A stretch of 64,000 bases of DNA, taken from NCBI GenBank assembly GCA_025331125.1, contig JAOALB010000110.1, forward strand, positions 62,001-126,000. The letters run 5' to 3'. Numbering within the stretch: the first letter of the stretch is position 1; each line of letters begins with the position of its first letter. The notes beneath the pieces are model-generated. The model saw only the letters and a program-made list of their open reading frames with translations, ran no database searches and was not told where the DNA came from. Shown piece after piece: positions 35,899 to 47,090 of the stretch. Origin of the DNA: Mycogone perniciosa. Taxonomy: Eukaryota; Ascomycota; Sordariomycetes; Hypocreales; Hypocreaceae. Made by a program: the position numbers and the translations under genes.

Positions 35899-37032
35899 AT
35901 GGCACCGACATCGCTTGAGATTGTCATTCGCAACAACACCAGTGCCGCGAAGCTCTATGCGCACATCACCGGCCAAGCGGATCAGGGCCTCTTCTTCCTC
36001 GGTGCAGACGGCAAAACGCCATACTACCCAACGTCGCCGAGCAAAACGCTGCAGCCGCTGGCACAGGACTGCTCCGTTGCGGTTGGAGGTCCCGGACAGA
36101 CCCGGACGCTGACGGTGCCCCGGCTGGCCGGCGCTCGGATTTGGTTCTGTCAGGATCGGCCGCTGACGTTCCTCCTGAATCCGGGGCCGGCCGTGGTGGA
36201 GCCGTCGGCAACAAATCCATCGGACCCGAACTACAACCTGAATTGGGCGTTTTGCGAGTTTACGCTCAACGCCAATGAGCTGTACGTGAATGTCTCGTAC
36301 GTGGACTTCTTCAGCATTCCGGTGTCGCTGCAGCTGGAGAATGTGGCGGGAGATGTGCGCAAGGTGGAGGGCATGCCGCAGGATGCTCTCGATACTATCT
36401 GCGACAAGTTGATTGCCCAGGGACAGGACGATGGCGCTGGCTGGGAGAGGCTGGTGGTCAAGTCGACCAGCGGCGACAACATGCGAGCATTGAGCCCTAA
36501 TGCTGGACGGGTCATGTTCCAAGGCTTGTTCGAAGGATACTACGCAGCATACGTGGACGCCGTGTGGCAGAAGTACCACACAACGGATCTCACAGTTAAC
36601 ACGCAGTTTGGCACCTGGGGCGATGTAAAGGGCCGGGTGGGCAGCGACGGCAAACTGACCTTTGACGGCAACGGAGGCTCATTCGGAAAACCCTCGGCGG
36701 CAGACATCTTCTCGTGCTCTTCGGGTCCGTTTGCTGCGGGAGCGGACGTGTCCGCAGAGCAGCTCAACGTCGGGGCGCGCATCGCGGCGGCGTTGAATCG
36801 GTCAACGTTGTTGACGAACGCAACACAGCCGAATGGTGAGCAGCCAAGTGCGTATTATAAGGACAGAGTTACGAATCACTATTCGCGCATCTGTCATGAG
36901 ACGAGTGTTGCGGGACGGGGATATGCATTTCCCTACGATGATGTTGGGCCAGTGGATGGGGAGGATCAGTCAGGGTTTTTGAATGATCCAAATCCCAAAC
37001 TGTTGACTGTTGGAGTTGGCGCGCCTTTATAA
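35899..37032 (+). CDS. GH64-type beta-1,3-glucanase, no signal peptide
   Basis: Endo-beta-1,3-glucanase of family GH64 (thaumatin-like fold; family members release laminaripentaose). Single exon, 377 residues from MAPTSLEIVIRNNTSAAKLYAHITG, which opens with the first beta-strands of the fold. Further family-like stretches are ARIWFCQDRPLTFLLNPGPAVVEPS, WAFCEFTLNANELYVNVSYVDFFSIPVSLQL, and the end segment NHYSRICHETSVAGRGYAFPYDDVGP. No signal peptide is seen at this start. An in-frame ATG at 35791 would add 36 residues (His/Thr/Asn/Lys-rich from the CA repeat), also not a signal peptide, so I prefer 35899. The lack of an export signal is odd for a wall enzyme. It neighbours the GH16 gene, same strand. 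Confidence 0.85.
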   Translation: MAPTSLEIVIRNNTSAAKLYAHITGQADQGLFFLGADGKTPYYPTSPSKTLQPLAQDCSVAVGGPGQTRTLTVPRLAGARIWFCQDRPLTFLLNPGPAVVEPSATNPSDPNYNLNWAFCEFTLNANELYVNVSYVDFFSIPVSLQLENVAGDVRKVEGMPQDALDTICDKLIAQGQDDGAGWERLVVKSTSGDNMRALSPNAGRVMFQGLFEGYYAAYVDAVWQKYHTTDLTVNTQFGTWGDVKGRVGSDGKLTFDGNGGSFGKPSAADIFSCSSGPFAAGADVSAEQLNVGARIAAALNRSTLLTNATQPNGEQPSAYYKDRVTNHYSRICHETSVAGRGYAFPYDDVGPVDGEDQSGFLNDPNPKLLTVGVGAPL

Positions 37033-38262
37033 TCATAATCTCTAAGACAGGTATTGATATGATTGCCCGGGAACGCCAATTTGTTTCTTGTGTAAATATT
37101 AACTTATGCTTCCGAAATGCAAATTAGAGCACTTGCTGGCCCTTTACTCATGTTCAATGTTGGCTTCGTTTATTAACTCGGTGGAGGTCAATTATGAATT
37201 GACAACGACAATATGACACACACTTTTATTTCAAGCATTATTACACTATAATGATATAGCAACATCGTATATATAGACATTCACATGTAATAGAGCACAG
37301 CGTGTATTAACATGCCTACCTAGGTACGCCTTTTATGAAGTGATGGTGCCGTGATTTATAAATAGCCAGTACGTAGTAGTTGTAGCCTGCTTGCCCCGCT
37401 GTATTAACTCGTGTGACATGGATGGAGTAATATCTCTGTCCGTACTCCGTACCTACGGAGGAGTCCGAGTACCTACGGAGTACAAATAGTTCCCCCCCCC
37501 CCACACCTTTTCTCGCGTACGGAGTAGTATACGGAGTAATATGTACTCCGTATTGGAGGCATTCTTGGAATGGGCAGAGTCCGCTACCCTGTAGAGGTTG
37601 CCAAACGGGTGGCAGTCGGCGATAAGGGCGTTGGATGTTGGATGGGCTGCCTGCCGGATCATGCATGTCAAAAGACGGCGCAATCGTGGCTGAATTTAAT
37701 CTGCAACGTTGGTCATCTCGAGCCTGGTCTCTAGGGGGCCAAAAGTGTTGTTACATGGGCCCAGAACGTGATGGATAGCCATCCTTGTGTGAACTGTTCA
37801 GCTCTGACCCATCTGCGGCTCAAATTAGAATAGACAGTTTGAAACCCATCCCCATCCCCTGGATCTCCAGCTATACTCACTCCGAGCACCATCCTCAAGC
37901 TTCTAATGCGTAGTTACGGACTATTACTCTATTACTACTATTAGTACTAGCTGGCCACACACGCGCTCTTTAGCGCCAACCAACCGCCCCCAACTCGCAA
38001 AGACGAGTGCGAAAGGGAAAAGAGAGAAGAGAGGACCTCAGCATATGATTGATTGATCTTCCAGCGGAAACGGCGCGGGCCGGCGAATAACGAGATCGCA
38101 AGGAGACAAATGCGCTAGTTTTGTACTACTAGTAGTACTAATATCCGGAGCTTCCATCCATCAACTAACTGGCTGGCTAATTCCGAGTGTCATTCCTCTC
38201 GAGTTCATCTTCTTTTCTCCATCTTCATCTTCACCCCTCATCTTCAACAGGTTGCCGCCATC
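37033..38262. other. Intergenic upstream of the Zn2Cys6 gene, with motif array
   Basis: About 1.2 kb. It contains a dense group of five TACGGAGTA copies (37443-37552), a run of 11 C (37492-37502), and a CT-rich leader near 38200-38250. No gene recognised. Confidence 0.55.
37443..37553. repeat. Array of TACGGAGTA half-sites with hairpin
   Basis: Five exact copies on either strand (37443, 37474, 37518, 37530, 37544) in 111 bases. Positions 37445-37460 form a 7+2+7 inverted repeat; 37529-37538 and 37544-37553 are perfect 10-bp arms around a 5-base loop. Confidence 0.85.
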
Positions 38263-40392
38263 ATGGTCTACTGTGGCAAACCATCCAAAGGCTGCACCAG
38301 CTGCCGAGAGCGCAAGATCCGAGTAGGCTAGATCCCTCTCTTTCCTCTCTTCCCTCCTCTCCCCTTCTCTCCACTGCAGGACAAGTCTCGCTCACAGCCT
38401 TGCCTATCTTTTGTTTAGTGCGATCTGAAAGAGCCGAGCTGCGGCCAATGTGTCAAACGCCAGATCAAATGCCCCGGCTACCGAAACATGGTCGATCTCA
38501 TGTTCCGTGATGAGAGCAATCACGTCATCAGGAGAGCAACCAGCTCGCGGCCGCGGAATAAGAAGTTAAAACATGGCGTCCGAACCGTACCCAAAGCAAC
38601 GACGCCTCAACCGCCGCCACTGCCGCCGTCTTCGCCGTCTGGCGTTCTGGTCTTGCGCAACAGCCCTCGGTCCCTATCGCAGAGCCGGACTTCTTCTACA
38701 ACTCCTTCAAACAAGTCTCCGCTTCTCTCCGCCCTTCTCGTCAGCTCCTGCGACGGTAGCAGCGGCTACAGTGATTCATGGTCCCGCAATGAGTATCCCG
38801 TTGATGACGATGATGACTTCTACGAGCCAGTCTTTCGCCACGATTGGGATGACGACGACGCATTGGTCTTCATGCCCTATGCGCCATCTATACCTCTTCA
38901 AGAGCGCGGAACCGCCTTCTTCTTCTCCCGCTATGTCGCGACAGACCATGGGTGCTACCAGAACTACGATTTTATCTACGATGTCTGGAAGCCCCCCAGC
39001 ATGAGTCACACAGGCGACTCCGATTTCCCGACACTCAAGCCATCTGATGCTTGCATATCCGCCGGCATGACAGCTGTCGGTTTGGCTGGTCTCTCCAAAC
39101 TAACCTGCGATAGGGAGACCATGCTACGCGCCCAGCAAAGTTACGGCACCGCCCTGCAGTTAGCTAATGTCGCGCTCCGTGATCCAGTCGAAGCCGTCAA
39201 GGATAATACAATGCTTGGTGTCCTGATCCTCGGCACGTACGAATTCATTTCAGGACGCACCCCACAGACTTTGCGCGCCTGGCAAGAGCACATCAACGGC
39301 GCTGCCGCCCTCGCCAGCATGAGAAACAAGGCTCAATTCCGAACCAAGGCCGGAGTTAGGATGTTTCTCATGCTGGCACATTCGGTCCTCATCAGCTGTA
39401 TCCAGAGCGGCCTGCCCATGCCTCAAGCCATTGTGGACCTGCGTGATGAGCTGCGCAAGGTGACTGATAGCAAACGGCCGGCTTGGCGTGTGATTGACCC
39501 CTTATACAGGGCTCTCCAGATTCGGCATGATATCAAGCATAGGCGCATCACTGGCGTGGATGAGATTGTTGACAGTCTGGTTGAGGTTGAGGCTGAGTTT
39601 GAGACCTTGATAAATGGGCTGCCCCCATCTTGGCATTATCGTGACGTGAAACTCACACGATCGAATCCAGCTGTCATGGGCCGTACATGTCATGTCTACC
39701 CGGGCCTCACCCAGGCTACTTCCTGGAATGCCGTGCGAACCATGAGAATGCTGGTTCAGGAGACCATTCTTGAGCAACTCTGCCACAGTGTCTCTGACCC
39801 AACAAATCTCCCTATTTGCCACCAATTTCATCTGGTCAAGGCCATGCGGCTGCTCCGTATGATCGGGGATTCTATCGTTGCCAGTGTCCCGCAGCATTTT
39901 GGTATCGTCAGCCGACGAGACGTCAAATACAACAACCGCAAAGACACAACGCCTACCGTTACCGCCCAGAAACAGCCCTCGACAATTCTTTCAACGCCAT
40001 TGCTACCGCCTGCTGGGCGGAGTGATGACATGTCCCCTGTTTCTACGTGGCTGCAAGATAATGTAGCAACTCGGCCGACACTTCTTGATCCAACACAGTC
40101 AGAAATAGACAATGGCCGAGGCTGTGATACAGAGAGGTTCCTGACGCTGGCCACAGCGAGCAACACTATCATCTGGCCTCTCTACACCCTGGGGCTGTCA
40201 TCGTCTTGCACTCATGAGACCAGAACCTACATTGTCGACAGGCTGATGGCTATCTACCGCGAAACTGGCTTGGAGCAGGCTCGAGTCGTTGCGGGAATGA
40301 TGCAAAGCAAGGTTGAGTCCCTTACGTGGGCTAGCATCCCGACCACGCGTCTGCCGTCATTGCCAGATGATTGTCTCCCTGTAATGGTTTAG
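38263..40392 (+). CDS. Zn2Cys6 fungal transcription factor
   Basis: Binuclear zinc cluster regulator, 677 residues. Exons 38263-38322 and 38419-40392. The intron falls inside the zinc cluster: exon 1 supplies GCTSCRERKIR and exon 2 CDLKEPSCGQCVKRQIKC, giving C-x2-C-x6-C-x6-C-x2-C-x6-C at residues ~11-38. This fixes the start at 38263, as the longest uninterrupted frame begins only at 38488. After a Ser/Pro linker and an acidic patch, the region from FFFSRYVATDHGCYQNYDF onward resembles the second type of fungal regulator domain (PF11951-like), with typical helices such as AWQEHINGAAALASMR. A CT-rich leader precedes the start, and the TACGGAGTA array lies about 700-820 bases upstream. Confidence 0.88.
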
Positions 40393-40558
40393 ACAGCCAT
40401 TTGTGCTGCATGTATATATTTCTGAAACTTTTCGTCATCAGGAATGATGAATGGTTGCCTTTCTTCTTCTTCTGTCGGATTGTAGAACTGCGGCTTCATC
40501 CCCCAGCATAACAGCAATAGAACCTATGTATCATTATACAGGCTAACTCGCTTCTATT

Positions 40559-42459
40559 TTACCAGCTATCAAAGTTTCCAAAGCCACCTGATTTCACCTT
40601 TTTCCGAACTGGCTGATCTGCCCATGTGTCAACCTCATCAGCGTCTGTCCTGTATGACCCTTGTCCCAAAGCGCTCTTATCCAGATACTTTCCAACACTC
40701 TCCCTCGGCGTTGCAAATGTGCCATCTTTTCGCAACCGCTTCCCTGTCCATGTCGTCTTATCATCCTCCGTACCTCCCTGCCGTCGAATCTCTTCCCGCT
40801 CGCGGTCGAGGCGCTCCTGCTCGTTCTTCTTGGCCTGGAACTCCTCAAAAGGATCGACGAAGACGACAATATCCTTGATGAAGATCTTGTTGAGCGGCCG
40901 GTTGGAGCCATCAGTGGGGACGTTTTCCATCTTGGCGAGGACGTCCATGCCGGACTCAACGCGACCGAAGATGGTGTGTTTGCGGTCCAGATGGGGAGTG
41001 GCTTTGTATGTGATGAAGAATTGGCTCGAGTTTGTGTTTTTGCCCTTGTTGGCCATGGATACTGTGATTGATAGTGAGCACAATGGACGCGTGAACAAAC
41101 CAGCTGGTAGGCGAAGCACTTACCCATCCCCCGCGCATTATGTGTCAGTGGACCGTCGAATTCGTCATTAAAGTTCTTGCCCCAAACACTCGAGCCCCCC
41201 TTTCCAGTGCCTGTGGGATCTCCGCCTTGAATCATAAAGTTTGGTATATTTCGATGAAATGAAACGCCTTTGTAGTACCCCTTTCGGGAAAGTTCGATGA
41301 AGTTCCACACGGCCTTTGGTGCTGTTTCGGTTTGTAACTCGATGGTGAGGTCGCCCAGATTGGTCTCCATCCTGGCGTAGCCCTTTGTCTTGACCCTTTT
41401 AGGCTTCAGCATAAACTCCTCATCTGTCAGTATCGCCCTTTCGCCGCTCGTTTCCGGGGTCAAGCCGGTGCTGGTAAAACTTGCGGCGGCCTTGCCAGTG
41501 GTGTAGGTAGCGGAGTTAGCAGCCAGCCTCTTTTTCTCCTGTATCATGGGTTGGCGAGCCGCGGTCGGTGCTGCCTTGTTGGCCTTTTCTAGGGCCCCAG
41601 AGCTCCGATTGATGTCGCCCCCTGCCTCTCGCGCGTTGCGCGCCTTTTCTACGGCGGCCTTGGCTTTCAGAACCTTGTCGCCCATGCTCCCCAACGCCCC
41701 AGCATTGATGTTACCGGCTTTGCGTTCTTCCTCTTGTTCTCTTGTCAATTGCGCCGCCTCGCCGTCTTTAATGTACTTGAACTGGTCGAGATTCCGACTC
41801 GCCGCGTTCTGGGGGTCTTGGAGGGTGATGATGTCGGCGCGCGTGAACGGCTGGTCGTCTACTAAATCCTGCCACATCTTGGCCTTGATATTCATGCGCT
41901 CCACCGTTTCCCAGGCGAAGACATTGGCATAAGTGCCATGTCGGATTGCCACAATGTGTGTGTTATCCGTAAACACCTTGTATGTGACGGGATCGATCAG
42001 ATCGCCCTTGCCATCGCTCAGCCCAGCGCCGAGGGAATCGGACTCGGTATTTCTCGCAAAGTTGAGGCGTATCAAGTCTCGCTTGTCCAGCGGCTTGCCG
42101 TTGACGGGGTTCTGATTCGGATGCTTCTCCAGCCATGCGCCAATCACTTCGACGTCAAATATGTCACCTGCCGGGGTGCAGACTGGGTTCTTGAAGGGCT
42201 GGAGACTCGCGGCGCAGAAGTTGAAGGGGAGCTGGCGGAAGGAGACGTTATTCCTCCCAGCGCGCGACGACGCATTTGCCCCGACGCTGGCGGAATAGGC
42301 GTCCGATGAACTCCATTCAGAATGGGTAATCTGTTGCGCACGCAGCTAGTCAGTCCTCCTCTCCTTGGTTTGGTCTGGTCGCGCGGGCAGAGATTGGAGA
42401 TTCTTCCAGGTAGATAAAAAGATGGAGCTTACATAGAGCTTGTCGGTTCCTTTTCCCAT
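40559..42459 (-). CDS. U-box cyclophilin (PPIL2/Cyp60-type peptidyl-prolyl isomerase)
   Basis: Nuclear cyclophilin with a U-box, linked to the spliceosome and ubiquitination. Exons (complement) are 42433-42459, 41124-42330 and 40559-41061 (578 residues). The start MGKGTDKLY/ITHSEWSSS matches the family and requires the 102-nt first intron. Two U-box-like segments follow (LPFNFCAASLQPFKNPVCTPAGDIFDV, and LIDPVTYKVFTDNTHIVAIR), then a charged Ala/Lys region, then the cyclophilin domain from YARMETNLGDLTIELQ. Key cyclophilin residues are present: VSFHRNIPNFMIQGGDPTGTGKGG and NTNSSQFFITY. Intron 2 (41062-41123) splits this domain at RGM/VSMANKG. A Lys/Arg-rich tail follows. Only 166 bases separate its stop from the Zn2Cys6 stop. 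Confidence 0.93.
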
Positions 42460-42968
42460 GGCTCGAGGCTAAAAGATTCAGCTTCAATAACGGTGATTGT
42501 GTTGCGTTCGTAGGTAGGTACACCACTATCCGCAGCTGCGCAGGCGGTATTCCAGAAATATTACGGATCCAATGGATGCTTATCGTTATCGGGAGGCCTG
42601 TCGACTTAGCGCCGCGGAATACGTATGTGCTACGGAGTACTCCGTACCTTAGTAGCTACTTCGTACAGATGCCTGTTGTCGCCGCACCTGACCCGCCGCC
42701 AATGTTCACAGATTCATCATCTTTCATGACATGCAGAGGCGAACATTGCGCTCGAGCCCGAATTGAGCCCTTTACCCAGCGGGCTTCTCCTCTATTTTAC
42801 GATTTTGCTGGAATGGTTCTCTAGGTCTCGAACTCGCTAGTCCTCCTAGACTAGACACGCTGACGACGAGGCTGCCGTTGCCCTTCGATATCCGGCAGAA
42901 CCGTCGCTCTTCCGATTCCCCAATCTATCGCCAATCGACGCAATATCAATTGGGCCCGAGCCCATTTC
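42460..42968. promoter_or_regulatory. Divergent promoter, cyclophilin / seven-TM gene
   Basis: Shared 509-base region between opposite start codons. It contains a perfect 16-bp palindrome at 42631-42646 and a TACTTCGTA copy at 42657-42665, the only such motifs in this gene-dense part of the window. Confidence 0.55.
42631..42646. repeat. 16-bp perfect palindrome TACGGAGTACTCCGTA
   Basis: Two overlapping TACGGAGTA half-sites form a perfect dyad roughly in the first half of a divergent promoter. The shape fits a dimeric protein site, but no binding protein can be named. Confidence 0.85.
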
Positions 42969-45003
42969 ATGATGAGGGCTCTTCTAGGGCTTCTCGCGCT
43001 GGGTATGTCCCTCTGGACTGCCTATGCGCTGGAGGTTGGCATGGTAAACGCTCTCGGTTCCTCGGGCCCTGCGCCTTAATATCGTTACTAATAGCTTCCA
43101 CCATAGGACGAGAAGGATGACAATCGCCAGTTCTGCACGGGTGCGTTAATCGCCTTCTTTCCATCGCCTGTCCAAGGCTAACGAGCCTATAGGAATGTAC
43201 AGCCGCACTACCTGGGGTGGACCGGTAGATCCCTTCATTCTCGTCAAGTTCCTCAATTCTACCGTCTTGGATGAAAAAGATCCCATAGCGAGCTTGGTGA
43301 TTTTCGAATGGAAGGATGGCGACTTCGTTGGCATACCTGATCCCGATATCCACGCCACTGTATGACGATCACCATCGAGCCCTCTTCACACTTTCCGTGC
43401 TGACGCTTGACAGCGACTCTCACTCTGCAACGACGACTTCGTTAGACAGGGCCGTTGCAATTCGACCAACAAGGGCGAGTTCATTCTGGCTCCGAATGCG
43501 ACCGAAAAATCGAGCAACTTGATCCTCACCAAGGCCGTTCACCTTGACAAAGCCTCGCCTATCCACTATCCCATTAAAAAGACTGGCTACTACTGCGTGG
43601 TCACCGAAGGCTACAGTATTAACAAGTACAATGCTGTTGTCGAATTCCGCAATGCCTACGGCGAGCTCCCAGCGACCCAAATACCAAAACTGCCTTTTTA
43701 CGGGGGCATGACAATATTGTATACCCTTGTTTCTGTGTTCTGGGGCTTCCTCTACTTCCAACACCGACACGATATCTGTAAGCGTCGTGCCAGCCTGAAT
43801 TCTATCGTTCTCTCCCTTTTCCGCTAACGCATGGTAGTGGCTGTCCAAAACTACATTACAGCTATTCTTGTGTTTCTAGTCATTGAAATGCTCATGACAT
43901 GGGGCTTTTATGGTAAATTGATTCATTACAGACGACCGGAAATAGTATCGTACTAACAATGCCGTCCCCCAAGATTACCAAAATATACATGGAACTTCCA
44001 ATGTAGGAAGCAAAGCGCTCCTAATTATCGTGGCAATCCTCAATGCGGCTCGAAATTCATTTTCCTTCTTCCTGCTGCTCATCGTCTGCATGGGCTATGG
44101 TGTGGTCAAGCCCACCCTTGGCCGTACCATGGTTCACGTTCGCTGGTTGGCTGCTGCTCACTTTGTATTTGGCATCGTTTACTCTATTACAAGTCTGCTG
44201 GTAGCACCTGAGAATACGGGTAGGTCGCAGAAACTCAAATTTGCTGTCTTGACTTCAACGTACTAATCAACAGCTTCATAGGACCTTTTGTTCTCCTCAT
44301 CGTGATGCCCCTTGCTGGAACGCTGACTGCCTTTTATGTCTGGACCCTTAACTCTTTAAATTTCACGCTTAAGGATTTGAGAGATCGCAAGCAGCACATC
44401 AAAGAGGCCATGTATAAGAAGCTCTGGTGGGCCATTCTCATCAGTGTCTTGGTCATTTTCGGGTTCTTCTTCTTCAATAGCCTTACTTTTGCGTCGGTCA
44501 ACGATCCCGACTTTGTCCCCTTCCACTGGAAGACCAGGTGGTTCGTCCTGGATGGCTGGCTCAACCTTGTCTATTTTGCGGATGTTGTTTGGGTCGCTTA
44601 CATCTGGCGTCCCACGGCAAACAACCGCCGCTTTGCTATGAGTGATGAGATTGCTCAGGATGATGATGGGAACTTCGAAATTGGTGATATCGGTATGCCT
44701 GATGACTCAGATGATGATGAGGAAGCACAGATCGGCAAATCATCCACTCATGTGCCTCAGGTGAATGGGGTGACTATCGCGGGGCCGGCTCAACCAGCAG
44801 CCAGTGCCACCCAGCAGCAGGCGCCAGTTCGTAGTATTCCACGCGAATCCCTTGATGGGGAGACAATATTTGCCGTGGGTGGGGAAGGTGATAAGGCTTC
44901 TGACGGGAGCGATGAAGAGAGTGATGATGAAGACAGCGAAGAGGGCAGCGATGAAGAGAGCGACGAAGAAGAAAACACAAAACTTGTACGGGGGAAGCGA
45001 TGA
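42969..45003 (+). CDS. GOST-family seven-transmembrane protein (Ptm1/lung 7-TM-like)
   Basis: Golgi/endosome-type membrane protein of the GOST family (yeast Ptm1, animal GPR107/TMEM87), involved in membrane traffic. Seven exons: 42969-43043, 43107-43140, 43193-43359, 43414-43777, 43838-43912, 43974-44219 and 44282-45003 (560 residues). Signal peptide MMRALLGLLALGMSLWTAYA; a luminal domain with paired Cys (NRQFCTG.., LSLCNDDF.., GRCNST); then seven hydrophobic segments starting at MTILYTLVSVFWGFLYF, including the hallmark KPTLGRTMVHVRWLAA and the segments around FVLLIVMPLAGTLTAFYVW. The cytosolic tail is strongly acidic (runs of Asp, Glu and Ser) and ends TKLVRGKR. All six introns are 50-63 nt with GT-AG ends. 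Confidence 0.92.
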
Positions 45004-45330
45004 TTGATAACAGCGTAGTTTGGAATAACTGACCTTGGAGTGGAGTCTCCCAGTTGCAACCTGGTTTGTTTTTCGCAACAGCGGTACATGTGGCATAAAT
45101 ACGTCGGTGTGGTGGATATTTCACAATGGCTTCAAAACATGGAATGGTTTTCTTTTTCTTTTTTTTGGTTCTAGTATTTCCCAGTGATAATACATGGCCC
45201 AAATGAATGCTCAACATGCTCAAGTGAACAAGTCCCAACAACGATATCGTACATTGGCATTCAGACTCTAAGCTTTTGTTTCCTTTTTTTGTGGTTTCTA
45301 TTTCATCATCATGCCATGGACGGGGAACTC
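45004..45330. other. Intergenic, convergent 3' ends
   Basis: About 330 bases between two convergent stop codons; probable 3' UTRs only. Confidence 0.5.
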
Positions 45331-47090
45331 TTAAGCATCCATCACGTCGCCTCCAAATCCAACTGGCCGTCGGCGGCCGTCATTTTCGGGCAAAATCGCC
45401 AGGACCTTATACACCTTGCCCATACCGCTCGGGCCTCTGTCAACCAGACGCTTCCACGCCTTTTTAATATCTTCGGTGGCCGAACCTGACACACCGGGGG
45501 CCTTGCTAAGCGCCTCAGCGCGCTCACGAATACCCATGAGCTCAAGAAAGTCAGCTTGGGGTACAGGACCGTGGACCTCGACGCCATCACTGGCGAGGGT
45601 GGCAGCGTCCGCAATAGCAGTGAAGTCTACGTCTGCGCTGAGGTCGACGAGACCAGGGGAGGAGAAGGGGTTGACGATTCGGTGATGGCGGATACCGCGG
45701 AGGGAGTTGATTGGGACGGTGTCTGATGTGCCGTAGTCTAGAACAAGGGCCGCGCCGCTGGGGGTGGACTTGGGGTGCTTTGCGGAGCCTCCAATGCGGG
45801 TGGCGAAGTCGGAGGCGAAGAGGGATGCGTCTGGGCAGATTTCGATGACGGAACCAGAGGTTTGCTTGAGTTTGCGGTAGCGAGGGGAGGATTCAGGGAG
45901 GTAGCGGGAGTGTCTGGTTGTGTTGGAGGATAAGACAAGCTGGAACTCCGGAGGAGGCTCGTGTTGTTGAGATATAGGGGTGCCTAGGTCGGAGTGGGTT
46001 GCGCCGGGGGGTGTCACTGATACCATCATCTCGCGCCACTCCATTGTTGGTGATGTGTCTTGTTTGGGGGCTTCGGTTTCGTTTGAGTTGGCAGTGGTTG
46101 AGGGGTTATTGTTGTTGTTGGGAGCTGATTGAAAGGTGTGGATTGGCAGGGCATCAAAGAACTCGTGGGCAACGATGAAAGGGGTCTTGTCTGGCTCTAT
46201 ATCAAGGTTGTGAGTGAGTTGGTGTCGCAAATTGCAGTTGGGCTGAGAGACAAACCTATAGGAATTGACTTGATCGTCTCCGTCCAAACAATAGGACTTT
46301 CACTATGCTTGCTAGCACTGTGATAACCGACCTTGGATTCAGTAGACGGGGTGTCAGGGCCACAGAGGAGCTTCTTCTGCGTCTCTCTGAGCTCTCTACT
46401 GGCCTCGACCATGAAGACAGCTTCAATACTGTTGGCCATGGCTGGAAATCGCTGAATAGTCTATTGGATGGGTGAGCACAGTATTTTCAGTTCTCAGGAA
46501 GGGGCAAAAGTGGCTTACGCGAAGCATGTCATCCATAAGTGTACCTCGACCAGGTCCAACCTCGATAAGCTGGACCCCCTTCTGGGGCCGGCCCTGGCTG
46601 ATCCATTCTGCGATGAACCAGATACCTATCAACTCTCCAAATATCTGTGAGATCTCTGGAGAAGTGACAAAGTCTCCCTTGGCGCCGAATTGGTCGCGGC
46701 CTTGGCCAATGGCTCCAGTGTAGTAGCCACCCAAATCACCAGTCAGGCACATGCGCATGTAACTAGCCAAGGGGACAGAACCAGTAGTCTAGGAGAGTTT
46801 TATGAGTGAGCTTAAGTCTATGAAGCAACATTTGTATATAAACGATGGAAAATCCAATGAGGGACATGTAAGAAAGGGGTCAGAAATCATACAGATATCG
46901 CCTCATAGAGCTGCTTGGCTAATGGAGTCGACCATTTCCTCTCTTCGAAGCGGCAGGGGGCTGTCGACGAGAAACTCCGGGGCCGTATGATGAACGAACA
47001 TGGTACCGATCTAACTGCAGCTTTTGATGGCAAACGAGAGATCAGCTGCCTTGAAGTAGAGGCGACTGCAGCATGGATTGCTCGTCTCAT
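45331..47090 (-). CDS. Mitochondrial protein arginine methyltransferase NDUFAF7/MidA-type
   Basis: SAM-dependent methyltransferase of the NDUFAF7 (MidA) family, which in other organisms symmetrically methylates a complex I subunit during assembly. Exons (complement) are 46893-47090, 46519-46788, 46256-46460 and 45331-46196 (512 residues). The first ~45 residues are rich in Arg, Ser and Ala with no acids until later (MRRAIHAAVASTSRQL..), fitting a mitochondrial presequence. Then MRMCLTGDLGGYYTG, FGAKGDFVTSPEISQIFGELIGIW, the SAM-binding LIEVGPGRGTLMDDMLR, FPAMANSIEAVFMVEAS, and PFIVAHEFFDALPIH, all family motifs. Intron 3 (46197-46255) was placed to keep SPIVWTETIKSIP joined to EPDKTPFIVAHEFF. 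A low-complexity Asn/Thr/Pro insert follows. Complex I is expected in filamentous fungi, so the role fits. Confidence 0.9.

Noticed and set aside
34026..40392. A biosynthetic or carbohydrate-utilisation gene cluster
   Set aside because: Two glucan enzymes and one regulator are near each other, but there are no transporters, synthases or tailoring enzymes, and orientation alone is weak support.
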